From positions 90,756 through 154,755 of the forward strand of contig JAFRRH010000022.1 of assembly GCA_017428215.1 (NCBI GenBank): a DNA stretch of 64,000 bases. Direction: 5' to 3'. A program made the position numbers and the translations under genes. The notes beneath the pieces are model-generated. The model did not search any database and had not been told where the DNA came from. It was given only the letters and a program-made list of their open reading frames with translations. The DNA comes from Selenomonadaceae bacterium (GTDB taxonomy: Bacteria; Bacillota; Negativicutes; Selenomonadales; Selenomonadaceae). Positions 35,681 to 44,881 of the stretch are shown in pieces (the first letter of the stretch is position 1; each line of letters opens with the position of its first letter).

Positions 35681-37072
35681 ATGGCTCAAGGGATTTCACA
35701 TGAAACCTACCTGCGTCGAGTAATGATTGTTTCGACGTTCGGCGGCTTGCTGTTCGGTTATGACACGGGCGTTATCAATGGTGCGCTTGCTTTTATGGCA
35801 ATGCCCGATCAGCTGAACTTAACGCCGGCAATGGAAGGTTTAGTTGCGAGCGGCTTATTAGCAGGTGCGGCAATCGGTTCGTTTTTGGGCGGACGTATTG
35901 CCGACACCGCAGGTCGTCGCAAAATGATTCTGTATTTGGCATTTATCTTTTTCTTCGCGGCGAATGGTTGCGCTCTGTCTCCTAACGCCGAAGTTCTGAT
36001 TTTCTGCCGTTTCGTCTTAGGGCTTGCAGTCGGTGGCGCGTCGGTTACAGTTCCGGCGTTCTTAGCTGAAATGGCTCCTGCTGAACGACGCGGACGCATG
36101 GTTACACAAAACGAGTTGATGATTGTTACTGGTCAGCTGTTAGCGTTCGTCGTCAATGCGGCAATGGGTGTCACGTTTGGTTCGACGGGTGGCATTTGGC
36201 GTTATATGTTAGCTATCGCATCGACGCCGGCTGTTGTTCTGTGGCTTGGCATGTTGAGCGTTCCCGAATCTCCGCGTTGGTTAATTGTTCAAGGTCGCGT
36301 TGGTGAAGCTCTCGAAGTCCTTAAAAAGATTCGCGAAGAAAAACGCGCTCAAAAAGAGCTTGACGAGATTAAAGAAACTATCGCGCTTGAAAGCTCCGTT
36401 CAGCAGGCAACCTACTCTGATTTGGCAGTTCCCTGGGTTCGCCGTATCGTCTTTATCGCAATGGGCGTTGCTATCTGCCAGCAAATTTCCGGCGTCAACT
36501 CGATTATGTATTACGGTACGCAGATTTTGACGGAGGCAGGTTTCTCGACGCAAGCGGCGTTGATTGGTAACATTGCCAACGGCGTTATCTCCGTTAGTGC
36601 TACGTTCTTTGGAATTTGGATGATGGGGCGTCATGGTCGTCGCCCGCTGATTATGACGGGGCAAATTGGAACTATGGCTTGCCTTTGCTCAATCGGTATC
36701 GCGTCGAATGTTTTTGACGGCTCGGCAACATTACCTTATATCGTCCTGTGCTTAACTGTCACGTTCCTGTTCTTCCAGCAAGGATTTTTGTCGCCGGTTA
36801 CGTGGTTGCTCTTGAGTGAGCTTTTCCCGGTAAGATTGCGCGGTATGGGCATGGGTTGCGCGGTCTTGTGCTTGTGGGTAACAAACTTCTTTATCGGATT
36901 CTTCTTCCCGCAACTGTTATTCAGCTTTGGACTTTCCGCGACGTTCTTTATCTTCGCTGGCGTCGGACTTTTGGGCTTGTTGTTTGTTATCAAGTTTGTA
37001 CCTGAAACTAAAGGTCGTTCCCTTGAGCAGATCGAACGTGACTTCCGTAATTATGACAAAGCTAATGCTTAA
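35681..37072 (+). CDS. iolT2: Sugar-porter MFS transporter, IolT-like, copy 2
   Basis: The 463-residue paralogue of the preceding transporter shares the sugar-porter motifs and is almost identical in the central loop (LSVPESPRWLIVQG onward) and in the C-terminal half. Differences cluster in the N-terminal spans and in residues lining spans 4-5, where substrate specificity could vary. I chose ATG 35681 behind GAGGGGG; a GTG at 35663 overlaps that SD. A different inositol isomer as substrate is inference. Confidence 0.85.
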   Translation: MAQGISHETYLRRVMIVSTFGGLLFGYDTGVINGALAFMAMPDQLNLTPAMEGLVASGLLAGAAIGSFLGGRIADTAGRRKMILYLAFIFFFAANGCALSPNAEVLIFCRFVLGLAVGGASVTVPAFLAEMAPAERRGRMVTQNELMIVTGQLLAFVVNAAMGVTFGSTGGIWRYMLAIASTPAVVLWLGMLSVPESPRWLIVQGRVGEALEVLKKIREEKRAQKELDEIKETIALESSVQQATYSDLAVPWVRRIVFIAMGVAICQQISGVNSIMYYGTQILTEAGFSTQAALIGNIANGVISVSATFFGIWMMGRHGRRPLIMTGQIGTMACLCSIGIASNVFDGSATLPYIVLCLTVTFLFFQQGFLSPVTWLLLSELFPVRLRGMGMGCAVLCLWVTNFFIGFFFPQLLFSFGLSATFFIFAGVGLLGLLFVIKFVPETKGRSLEQIERDFRNYDKANA

Positions 37073-37105
37073 TATCCTATAAAAAATTTTTGGGGAGGGT
37101 TTTTA

Positions 37106-37993
37106 ATGGCTAAAATTAAACTTGGTATTGCGCCGATTGCTTGGACTAATGATGATATGCCCGATCTCGGCGGCGAAAACACTTTTGAACAATGCGTCAG
37201 CGAAATGGCGTTGGCTGGCTTCACCGGCTGCGAAGTCGGCGGCAAATATCCTCGCGATACCGCTGTCCTCAAAAAGGCTCTCGACCTGCGCGGCATGAGC
37301 ATTGCTAGCGCGTGGTTTAGCTCCTTCCTGCTCACTCAACCTTACGAGCAAGTCGAAAAAGATTTCATTGCGCACTGCGAATTCCTCCACACTATGGGCG
37401 CGAAATTCTGCAACGTCGCCGAGCAGGGCAACAGCATTCAAGGCAAATTCGACAAGGCTGTTTTCGCCGATAAGCCTTACAACACCAAAGAGCAATGGAA
37501 ACTTTTAACCGAAGGCTTGAACAAACTCGGCGCGACTGCTAAGAAAATCGGCTTGACGATGACTTATCATCACCATATGGGCACCGGCGTCCAAACTACG
37601 GAAGAAATCGATAGATTAATGGCTGAAACGGATCCCGAACTCGTCTGGCTCCTCTACGATACCGGTCATCTCGTTTGCTCCGGCGAAGATTATCTTGCAA
37701 TCCTCAAGAAATATTTGCCGCGCATTCGTCATATCCATTTAAAAGATGTCCGCATGGAAGTCCGCAATCGCGTTAAAGCCGAGAATATGAGTTTCCTTGA
37801 CGGCGTCCGCGCAGGCATGTTTACCGTTCCTGGTGACGGCGATGTTGACTTTGAACCTATCTTTGACATTGTTAACGCAAGCGATTATGACGGCTGGTAT
37901 ATCGTTGAAGCTGAACAAGATCCCGCCAAAGCCAATCCGCTCGAATACGCGCTTAAGGCTCGCAAATATATCCGCGATAAAGCTCACATCTAA
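37106..37993 (+). CDS. iolE: Inosose dehydratase
   Basis: The 295-residue TIM-barrel enzyme starts KIKLGIAPIAWTNDDMPDLGG and continues GCEVGGKYPRDT and SAWFSSFLLT, close to Bacillus IolE. Metal-binding residues are visible in MTYHHHMGTGVQ, YDTGHLVCSG, HIHLKDVR and VEAEQDP. It dehydrates scyllo-inosose to 3D-trihydroxycyclohexane-1,2-dione, between IolG and IolD. A GGGGAGG SD precedes the ATG and a terminator follows at 38024, so it ends the main operon. Confidence 0.92.
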   Translation: MAKIKLGIAPIAWTNDDMPDLGGENTFEQCVSEMALAGFTGCEVGGKYPRDTAVLKKALDLRGMSIASAWFSSFLLTQPYEQVEKDFIAHCEFLHTMGAKFCNVAEQGNSIQGKFDKAVFADKPYNTKEQWKLLTEGLNKLGATAKKIGLTMTYHHHMGTGVQTTEEIDRLMAETDPELVWLLYDTGHLVCSGEDYLAILKKYLPRIRHIHLKDVRMEVRNRVKAENMSFLDGVRAGMFTVPGDGDVDFEPIFDIVNASDYDGWYIVEAEQDPAKANPLEYALKARKYIRDKAHI

Positions 37994-38023
37994 TAAAAAT
38001 TTTGTTTCAAGAAATAAAATTTA

Positions 38024-38050
38024 CCCGTCAAACTGGCGGGGATTTTTTTT
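38024..38050 (+). terminator. Terminator after iolE
   Basis: CCCGTCA-aac-TGGCGGG (7 bp with one G-U) followed by GATTTTTTTT. Confidence 0.8.
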
Positions 38051-38051
38051 A

Positions 38052-38143
38052 CAAGAAATTATAGTTTTGCATTTTGAGATTCTAAAATCTCACCATAAAC
38101 TTACCAAAATTTTTTAGGATAAATTAGTACAGCAATCTATAAT
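38052..38143 (+). promoter_or_regulatory. Promoter and upstream box of the AraC-type regulator gene
   Basis: The upstream box CAAGAAATTATAGTTTTGC (38052-38070), then ACTTACCAAAATTTTTTAGGA, TTAGGA as a weak -35 (38114-38119), an 18-nt spacer and TATAAT (38138-38143). The same arrangement recurs at 40661-40764, which suggests a shared regulator. Confidence 0.6.
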
Positions 38144-38174
38144 ATTACCAACAAATTTTTAAGAGGCGATAATT

Positions 38175-39020
38175 ATGCTTCAATACTTTGTCGAACGAAA
38201 TTATAAATCAGTTTTCGGCAGAGGATATACTCCTTGCCTCGAATATATTTGCAATGTCGGTGCAGACTCCTCAACAATGCCGCGAAGTATGCACGAACAT
38301 AAAAATCTTGTAGAAATTCTTTTACTATACGGCGGCGCGGGAATTTACATTATCGACGGGGAACGCTACACCGCTAAAAAGGGCGATTTAATCTTATACA
38401 ACAGCGGCACTGTTCACGACGAATTCGGCGGCTCCGGTAATGACCTATCCACTTACTGCGTCGCTATCAGCAATTTAAAACTCGCCAATCTGCCCGCTAA
38501 TAAAATTCTTTCCGAAGAGTACTCACCGATTTTGCCTAGCGGAGAATATTTCGATGAGCTACTAAGTATTTTTCGAGGAATCGAGCGCGAAAGTTATCGT
38601 CCAAGCGGTGCGGAAACTGCCAATTATCTTGCGCTGGCTCTCGTATCAAAAATCTGTACTCTTCTAAAAACTCACGGGAAGTATCACAAAGAAAAAATTC
38701 CGTCAATCAGTCGCCTCGCCAAAGATTTTATCGACGAACACTACACGGAAAATATCAAGCTCGAAGACATTGCCAACGCCGTCTGCGCTAACGTCTACAA
38801 TCTCTCGAAAGTTTTCAAGGCGGAAATTGGTATTTCTCCCATGCGCTACGTTGTCCTCCGACGAATTGGCGAGGCGCAAAATCTTTTAATCAACACCGAC
38901 ATGACAATTACACGAATTGCGTTGAGTGTTGGCTATAACAACTCAAATTATTTCCAAAATGTATTCAAAGATTTTATGCAGATGACGCCTAAAGAATATC
39001 GCAAGCGTTGGACAAAATAA
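38175..39020 (+). CDS. AraC-family transcriptional regulator with N-terminal cupin
   Basis: The 281-residue product has an N-terminal cupin sensor (MHEHKNLVEILLLYGGAGIYIIDGERYTAKKGDLILYNSGTVHDE) and a C-terminal double helix-turn-helix (KLEDIANAVCANVYNLSKVFKAEIGISPMRYV, ITRIALSVGYNNSNYFQNVFKDFMQMTPKEYRKRW). A small sugar or polyol is the likely effector. It may activate its own promoter and that of the 40796 gene, which share an upstream box (inference). A second regulator with the same architecture lies at 51856. Confidence 0.87.
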   Translation: MLQYFVERNYKSVFGRGYTPCLEYICNVGADSSTMPRSMHEHKNLVEILLLYGGAGIYIIDGERYTAKKGDLILYNSGTVHDEFGGSGNDLSTYCVAISNLKLANLPANKILSEEYSPILPSGEYFDELLSIFRGIERESYRPSGAETANYLALALVSKICTLLKTHGKYHKEKIPSISRLAKDFIDEHYTENIKLEDIANAVCANVYNLSKVFKAEIGISPMRYVVLRRIGEAQNLLINTDMTITRIALSVGYNNSNYFQNVFKDFMQMTPKEYRKRWTK

Positions 39021-39021
39021 A

Positions 39022-39051
39022 TTCCTGCCACATTGACAGGGATTTTTTTTT
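39022..39051 (+). terminator. Terminator after the AraC-type regulator gene
   Basis: TTCCTGCCACATTGACAGGGA hairpin (TCCTG/CAGGGA core with mismatch) followed by eight or more T. Confidence 0.7.
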
Positions 39052-39059
39052 ATGTATGA

Positions 39060-40562
<1,503 letters not shown>

Positions 40563-40582
40563 TTAAAAATTTGTAGTTTTAA

Positions 40583-40609
40583 CCCCGTCAAAGCGGCGGG
40601 GATTTTTTT
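40583..40609 (+). terminator. Terminator after the GH1 gene
   Basis: CCCCGTC-aaagc-GGCGGGG hairpin followed by ATTTTTTTA. Confidence 0.75.
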
Positions 40610-40660
40610 ATTGTTTGATAGTGATTGATTCCGCATTTCGTATTGTTTAATTCGATTTAG

Positions 40661-40764
40661 CAAGAATTTATAGTTTTGCCCGTCAAAATATTTTGAACTT
40701 AGCCGAAAGTTACCAATAAAAATGCCAAAATTTTTTAGGAAAGTTTACGGGAAAAAATTATAAT
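40661..40764 (+). promoter_or_regulatory. Promoter and upstream box of the TIM-barrel isomerase gene
   Basis: CAAGAATTTATAGTTTTGC (40661-40679), AAGTTACCAA, CCAAAATTTTTTAGGA, TTAGGA as a weak -35 (40735-40740), an 18-nt spacer and TATAAT (40759-40764). This repeats the elements at 38052-38143. Confidence 0.6.
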
Positions 40765-40795
40765 GTATACAGTAAATTTTAAAGGAGTGATGGAA

Positions 40796-41731
40796 ATGGC
40801 GATTCACATCACTGGCGCACCGTGCTGTTGGGGCGTTGATGACGTTAAAAATCCGTACTTGCCGCCTTGGAAAAAAGTTTTGGAAGAGGCAGGGCAAGCG
40901 GGCTTCTCGGCGATTGAGCTTGGTCCGTATGGATTTTTGCCGTTGGACATTGACGTTGTAAGCGCGGAACTTAGCAAGAACGGTATTTCAATCGTCGCGG
41001 GCACAATCTTTGATGATTTGCTTGCAGAGGACAATTATCAACCCGTCCTTAAGCAAGTCGATGACATCTGCGCGATTATTACGAAGTTGCCGCCACTTAA
41101 ACGCGAGGAAGGTCAACGTTATCCTACGCCGTACCTTGTTGTTATTGACTGGGGACATGACGAACGCGATTATGCGGCGGGACACCCCGACAAAGCTCCG
41201 CGCCTTTCTGCGGAAGATTGGCAACGCATGGTTAATCACATTAAAGGTATTGCCGCGCAGGCTAAAAAATGGAACGTCCGCGCAGTAATTCATCCGCACG
41301 CAGGCGGTTATATAGAATTCGCTGACGAGATTGATAAAATCATGGAAGATATTCCCGCCGAAGTTGCTGGCTTGTGCTTAGACACGGGGCATTTGAGATA
41401 TTCGCAAATGGATCCTGTCGAGTGGCTCCGCAAATACGCCGATCGCCTCGATTATGTTCACTTCAAGGACATTAACGAGAAAGTTTACAACGAAGTCCTT
41501 AGCGAGCACATCAGATTTTTTGAAGGTTGCGGTAAAGGTTCCATGTGTCCGATTGGTACGGGCATGTTGGATTATCCCGCGATTTATAAACTGTTGACGG
41601 AAGAAATTAAATATGCGGGCTATATTACGATTGAGCAGGAACGCGACCCGCGCAACGTTGCAACCAGTCTGCGCGACGTTAAAAAGAGCGTAGATTATTT
41701 AAAGAACTTGGGATTCCTCACTCAAAATTAA
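40796..41731 (+). CDS. Sugar phosphate isomerase/epimerase (TIM barrel), inositol-related
   Basis: The 311-residue protein has the xylose-isomerase-like TIM-barrel pattern: ITGAPCCWGVDDVKNPYLPPW, GFSAIELGPYGFLP, AVIHPHAGGYIEF, LCLDTGHLRYSQMDP, YVHFKDINEKV and ITIEQERDP, with Glu, His and Asp metal ligands. It resembles IolE and relatives but is clearly distinct from the IolE at 37106, so a dehydratase or epimerase for another inosose is possible. I chose ATG 40796 behind AAAGGAG. Its last 14 bp overlap the convergent GIY-YIG gene. Confidence 0.8.
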   Translation: MAIHITGAPCCWGVDDVKNPYLPPWKKVLEEAGQAGFSAIELGPYGFLPLDIDVVSAELSKNGISIVAGTIFDDLLAEDNYQPVLKQVDDICAIITKLPPLKREEGQRYPTPYLVVIDWGHDERDYAAGHPDKAPRLSAEDWQRMVNHIKGIAAQAKKWNVRAVIHPHAGGYIEFADEIDKIMEDIPAEVAGLCLDTGHLRYSQMDPVEWLRKYADRLDYVHFKDINEKVYNEVLSEHIRFFEGCGKGSMCPIGTGMLDYPAIYKLLTEEIKYAGYITIEQERDPRNVATSLRDVKKSVDYLKNLGFLTQN

Positions 41732-42497
41732 GCACAATTTGGATTTCTGCAAGTTTAGCTTGACGTTCTGCGCGAACTTTAGCCCAACGACGTCTATTCG
41801 CTTCAGATTTTTCTTCGCGAGCATTTGGATTTTCGCGATAAAATTTTTTAAGTGAAGTTGAGGTTTTTACATGTTCCTCTGGATCTTCATAACGTTTTAG
41901 TTGAGCTTTTGATGATTTCTCGTGTTCGGCAGGGTTTTCATAACGTCTTATTGCCGCTTTCGATTGCTTTGCTTTAGTTTCTTTAGTAACAGGATATTCT
42001 TCAAAACGTTTCCGTTGCTCAACAGACTTTCTTTCATGTTCAGCGGGGTCTTTGTAGCGTTTTTTCTGAGCTATCGAAAGTTTCTCGTGCTCAAGGGGAT
42101 TTTCGTAACGTTTATTTTGTTCTTCGGAGCGTTTTTGACATTCTAGCGGATCTTCGTAACGTTTCTTTTGCGATAAAGACATTTTAAATCGAGATTTATC
42201 TGTATGGCGACCGCCAATAAAACCTTCGCCGCCGTCAGTGAGGTTATAGCCGTTCGGATATTTACAGTTGAAGGTGGCAATCCAAAAAATTTCGCGCTCA
42301 TTGAGTTGCTCAATCGTCTCGCAAGTTTCAATAATTTCAATCGTAAAATTTTCCGCACCATATTTACGAATTGCGCAACCGATGTAAGAATCAGCTTTCT
42401 GATGTTCGGCAAAACGTTCTTCAACAGTACGTTGTGTTTGACCGACATAAAGTTTACCGTCGAATTTGTTGATAATTTTGTAGATAAGCATGTTCAT
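41718..42497 (-). CDS. GIY-YIG nuclease-domain protein with tandem 17-residue repeats
   Basis: The 259-residue product has an N-terminal GIY-YIG domain (MLIYKIINKFDGKLYVGQTQRTVEERFAEH, then AIRKYGAENFTIEII, INEREIFWI-like NEREIFWIATFN and NGYNLTDGGEG), as in free-standing homing-type endonucleases. From residue ~108 to ~235 there are about seven 17-residue repeats with consensus KKRYEDPxEHEKxSxxQ, probably basic helices that contact DNA. It stands alone on the minus strand within a plus-strand inositol cluster and overlaps the 3' end of the upstream gene by 14 bp, which suggests an acquired selfish element. The start ATG has AAGGAAAGG upstream. Its target is unknown. Confidence 0.82.
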   Translation of the reverse strand: MNMLIYKIINKFDGKLYVGQTQRTVEERFAEHQKADSYIGCAIRKYGAENFTIEIIETCETIEQLNEREIFWIATFNCKYPNGYNLTDGGEGFIGGRHTDKSRFKMSLSQKKRYEDPLECQKRSEEQNKRYENPLEHEKLSIAQKKRYKDPAEHERKSVEQRKRFEEYPVTKETKAKQSKAAIRRYENPAEHEKSSKAQLKRYEDPEEHVKTSTSLKKFYRENPNAREEKSEANRRRWAKVRAERQAKLAEIQIVLNFE

Positions 42498-42507
42498 TGC
42501 CCTTTCC

Positions 42508-42536
42508 TTGACAAGCAGGGCACAAGCTTTTAGAAT
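42508..42536 (+). promoter_or_regulatory. Promoter of the second inositol operon
   Basis: Consensus TTGACA (42508-42513), a 17-nt spacer and TAGAAT (42531-42536), about 110 nt upstream of the Gfo/Idh gene. The box lies inside the 5' flank of the divergent GIY-YIG gene. The leader contains a small inverted repeat, GATTG...CAATC. Confidence 0.7.
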
Positions 42537-42654
42537 AAAATTGCAAAAGGCTTTGTGTCTGCTGTCGATTGTGTTTTAGATAATTCAATCGTAGCGCACA
42601 GAGCTTTTTCTGTCAAGAAAGCTAAAATTTTTATCAAACAAGGGAGAAATTAAA

Positions 42655-43812
42655 ATGATTAACGGCGAAAAAATTTCTGAACGTCCGATTCGTTGGGCGA
42701 TGATTGGCGGCGGGCGCGGCTCGCAAATCGGCTACATTCACAGAAGTGCGGCTCTTCGCGATGCTAACTTTGAACTCGTCGCGGGCGCATTCGACATCAA
42801 CCCCGAACGCGGCAAGGACTTTGGAAAAAATCTGCACGTAGATCCCGACCGTTGCTACAGCGATTATAAAGAACTTATCGCGGCGGAGGCAAAACGCGAA
42901 GACGGCGTTCAAGCAGTCTCAATCGCGACGCCGAATTTTACACACTTTGAAATTGCTAAGGCGGCATTAGAGGCGGGACTTCATGTTTATTGCGAAAAAC
43001 CGTTGTGCTTTACGGTTGCTGAGGCTGAGGAATTGGAAGCCCTCGTTAAAAAGAGCGGCAAAATTATGTTCATCTCCTACGGCTATGCGGGACATCAGAT
43101 GATTGAACAGGCGCGGCAACTCGTGGCAAACGGTGATTTAGGCAAAATCAGAATTATTCAAATGCAATTCGCTCACGGCGGCAACTCTGCACCTGTCGAG
43201 AAAAAATCTGGCGCGGCGGCTTGGCGTGTAGACCCGAAAAAATCTGGACCTTCATTTGTAATGGGCGATTTGGGAACTCACCCGCTGTATTTGAGCGAAG
43301 TTATTCTTCCCGACTTAAAAATTAAGCGTCTCATGTGCACACGTCAAAGTTTTGTCGAAGGTCGCGCACTTGAAGATAACGCGATGACGATTATGGAATA
43401 TGACACGGGCGCGATTGCTTACATTTGGTCGAGCAGTGTCAACGCGGGCGCGGACTTTGGCTTTACGTTCCGTATCGTTGGCGAAAAGGCTTCCATTGCT
43501 TGGGACGCCGAACACCCGAATCAACTTGCCTATCAAGTTCAAGGCGAGGCTCCCAGAGTTTTGCAACGCGGCGCGGGTTATCTTTATGAATCTGCGCGGG
43601 CGGACGATAGAATTGGCGGCGGACACCCCGAAGGACTTTTCGAGGCTTGGAGCAACATTTACACCAAATTTGCCAAAGCTATCACGTTGAGCGAGGCGGG
43701 CAAACCGATTGATTTCTGGTATCCTGGCATTGAGGCGGGCGTCACGGGCGTCAAATGGGTAGAAAAATGCGTTGAATCGGCTGATAATAACTCGGCTTGG
43801 GTCGAGTTTTAA
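42655..43812 (+). CDS. Gfo/Idh/MocA-family oxidoreductase
   Basis: The 385-residue NAD(P)-dependent oxidoreductase has WAMIGGGRGSQIGYIHRSAAL (Rossmann), HVYCEKPLCFTVAEAE (EKP motif) and GPSFVMGDLGTHPLYLSEV (catalytic Asp/His segment). It is longer than the three IolG-like proteins and belongs to another subgroup, similar to enzymes acting on keto-glycosides, scyllo-inositol or related polyols. It is the first gene of an operon with a second iolG and a GPH transporter. The substrate is not predictable. Confidence 0.83.
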   Translation: MINGEKISERPIRWAMIGGGRGSQIGYIHRSAALRDANFELVAGAFDINPERGKDFGKNLHVDPDRCYSDYKELIAAEAKREDGVQAVSIATPNFTHFEIAKAALEAGLHVYCEKPLCFTVAEAEELEALVKKSGKIMFISYGYAGHQMIEQARQLVANGDLGKIRIIQMQFAHGGNSAPVEKKSGAAAWRVDPKKSGPSFVMGDLGTHPLYLSEVILPDLKIKRLMCTRQSFVEGRALEDNAMTIMEYDTGAIAYIWSSSVNAGADFGFTFRIVGEKASIAWDAEHPNQLAYQVQGEAPRVLQRGAGYLYESARADDRIGGGHPEGLFEAWSNIYTKFAKAITLSEAGKPIDFWYPGIEAGVTGVKWVEKCVESADNNSAWVEF

Positions 43813-43834
43813 ATAAAATGTTGGAGGGGTTTTT

Positions 43835-44845
43835 ATGATTAAGGTTGGTATTGCGGGACTTGGTCGTTTGGGCAAAGTTCACGCGAAAAACATTTCTGTG
43901 GGCGTCGATGGTGCGCAACTTGTCGCGGCATGTTCGATTGTCCCTGCCGAGCTTGAGTTCGCTAAAGAAAATCTCAAGGTCGAGCAAACTTTTACGGACT
44001 TTGACGAAATGTTGAAGTCTGATATTGACGCGGTGGCAATCGTGACGACGAGCGGACTTCACTGCGGACAAATCGCCAAAGCTCTTGACGCGGGCAAGCA
44101 TGTCTTCTGCGAAAAGCCGCTTGGTGTAACTGTCGAGGAATGCAAAATGGCTGAGGCGGCTGTTGAGCGTCATCCCGATAAAGTTTTCTTCTTGGGATTT
44201 ATGCGCAGATTTGACCCGTCCTACGCCTATGCAATGCAAAAGATTCAAGCGGGCGTTATCGGCAAGCCGTACATGGTTAAGGCGACGGGCATTGACCCCG
44301 AAGCGTTGGTTCAAGGCGCGATTAAATTTGCTCCGACTTCCGGCGGCATTTTTATTGACATGGCGATTCATGATATTGATTTAATGCGTTGGTTCTTGGG
44401 CGAGGATCCCGTTGAAGTTTATGCGGCGGGCGCGACCTTCAAACACCCCGAATTTAAAGCCGCTAACGACGACGAAACGGGCGTTGCAATGTACAAATGC
44501 GCAAGTGGTGCAATAGGTTTTGTTCACGTCGGCAGAACGGCTCCACACGGCTATCACGTCGAAACGGAAATTGTTGGCACGGAAGGAACTTTACGGATTA
44601 GCCCCGTTCCCGAAAAAAATCTTTGCATGATTTACGATACTCACGGCGCGGTTAAAGAATGCGTTGGCGGATTCCCGGAAAGATTCGCGCAGGCTTATCA
44701 ACTCGAAGTGCAAGAATTTATTAACTGCATTCGCGAAGGTCGCAAGCCCAATGTCACAGTCTACGACGGCACAAAGTCTACACAAATAGCTTTTGCCACT
44801 ACCAAAGCTTATCAGACGGGCAAACCGCTCGCCATTACGTACTAA
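43835..44845 (+). CDS. iolG: Inositol 2-dehydrogenase (Gfo/Idh/MocA family), copy 2
   Basis: The 336-residue product has GIAGLGRLGKVHAKNI (Rossmann), HVFCEKPLGVTVEE, FFLGFMRRFDPSYAYA and the catalytic region GGIFIDMAIHDIDLMRWFL. It is a typical IolG-type dehydrogenase. It follows the Gfo/Idh gene by 22 bp with GGAGGGG as SD. Differences from copies 1 and 3 suggest a different inositol isomer or inosose, but this cannot be resolved here. Confidence 0.85.
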   Translation: MIKVGIAGLGRLGKVHAKNISVGVDGAQLVAACSIVPAELEFAKENLKVEQTFTDFDEMLKSDIDAVAIVTTSGLHCGQIAKALDAGKHVFCEKPLGVTVEECKMAEAAVERHPDKVFFLGFMRRFDPSYAYAMQKIQAGVIGKPYMVKATGIDPEALVQGAIKFAPTSGGIFIDMAIHDIDLMRWFLGEDPVEVYAAGATFKHPEFKAANDDETGVAMYKCASGAIGFVHVGRTAPHGYHVETEIVGTEGTLRISPVPEKNLCMIYDTHGAVKECVGGFPERFAQAYQLEVQEFINCIREGRKPNVTVYDGTKSTQIAFATTKAYQTGKPLAITY

Positions 44846-44881
44846 AAAAATTTATATAAAAATTTGTTGGGGGGTTTTAAA

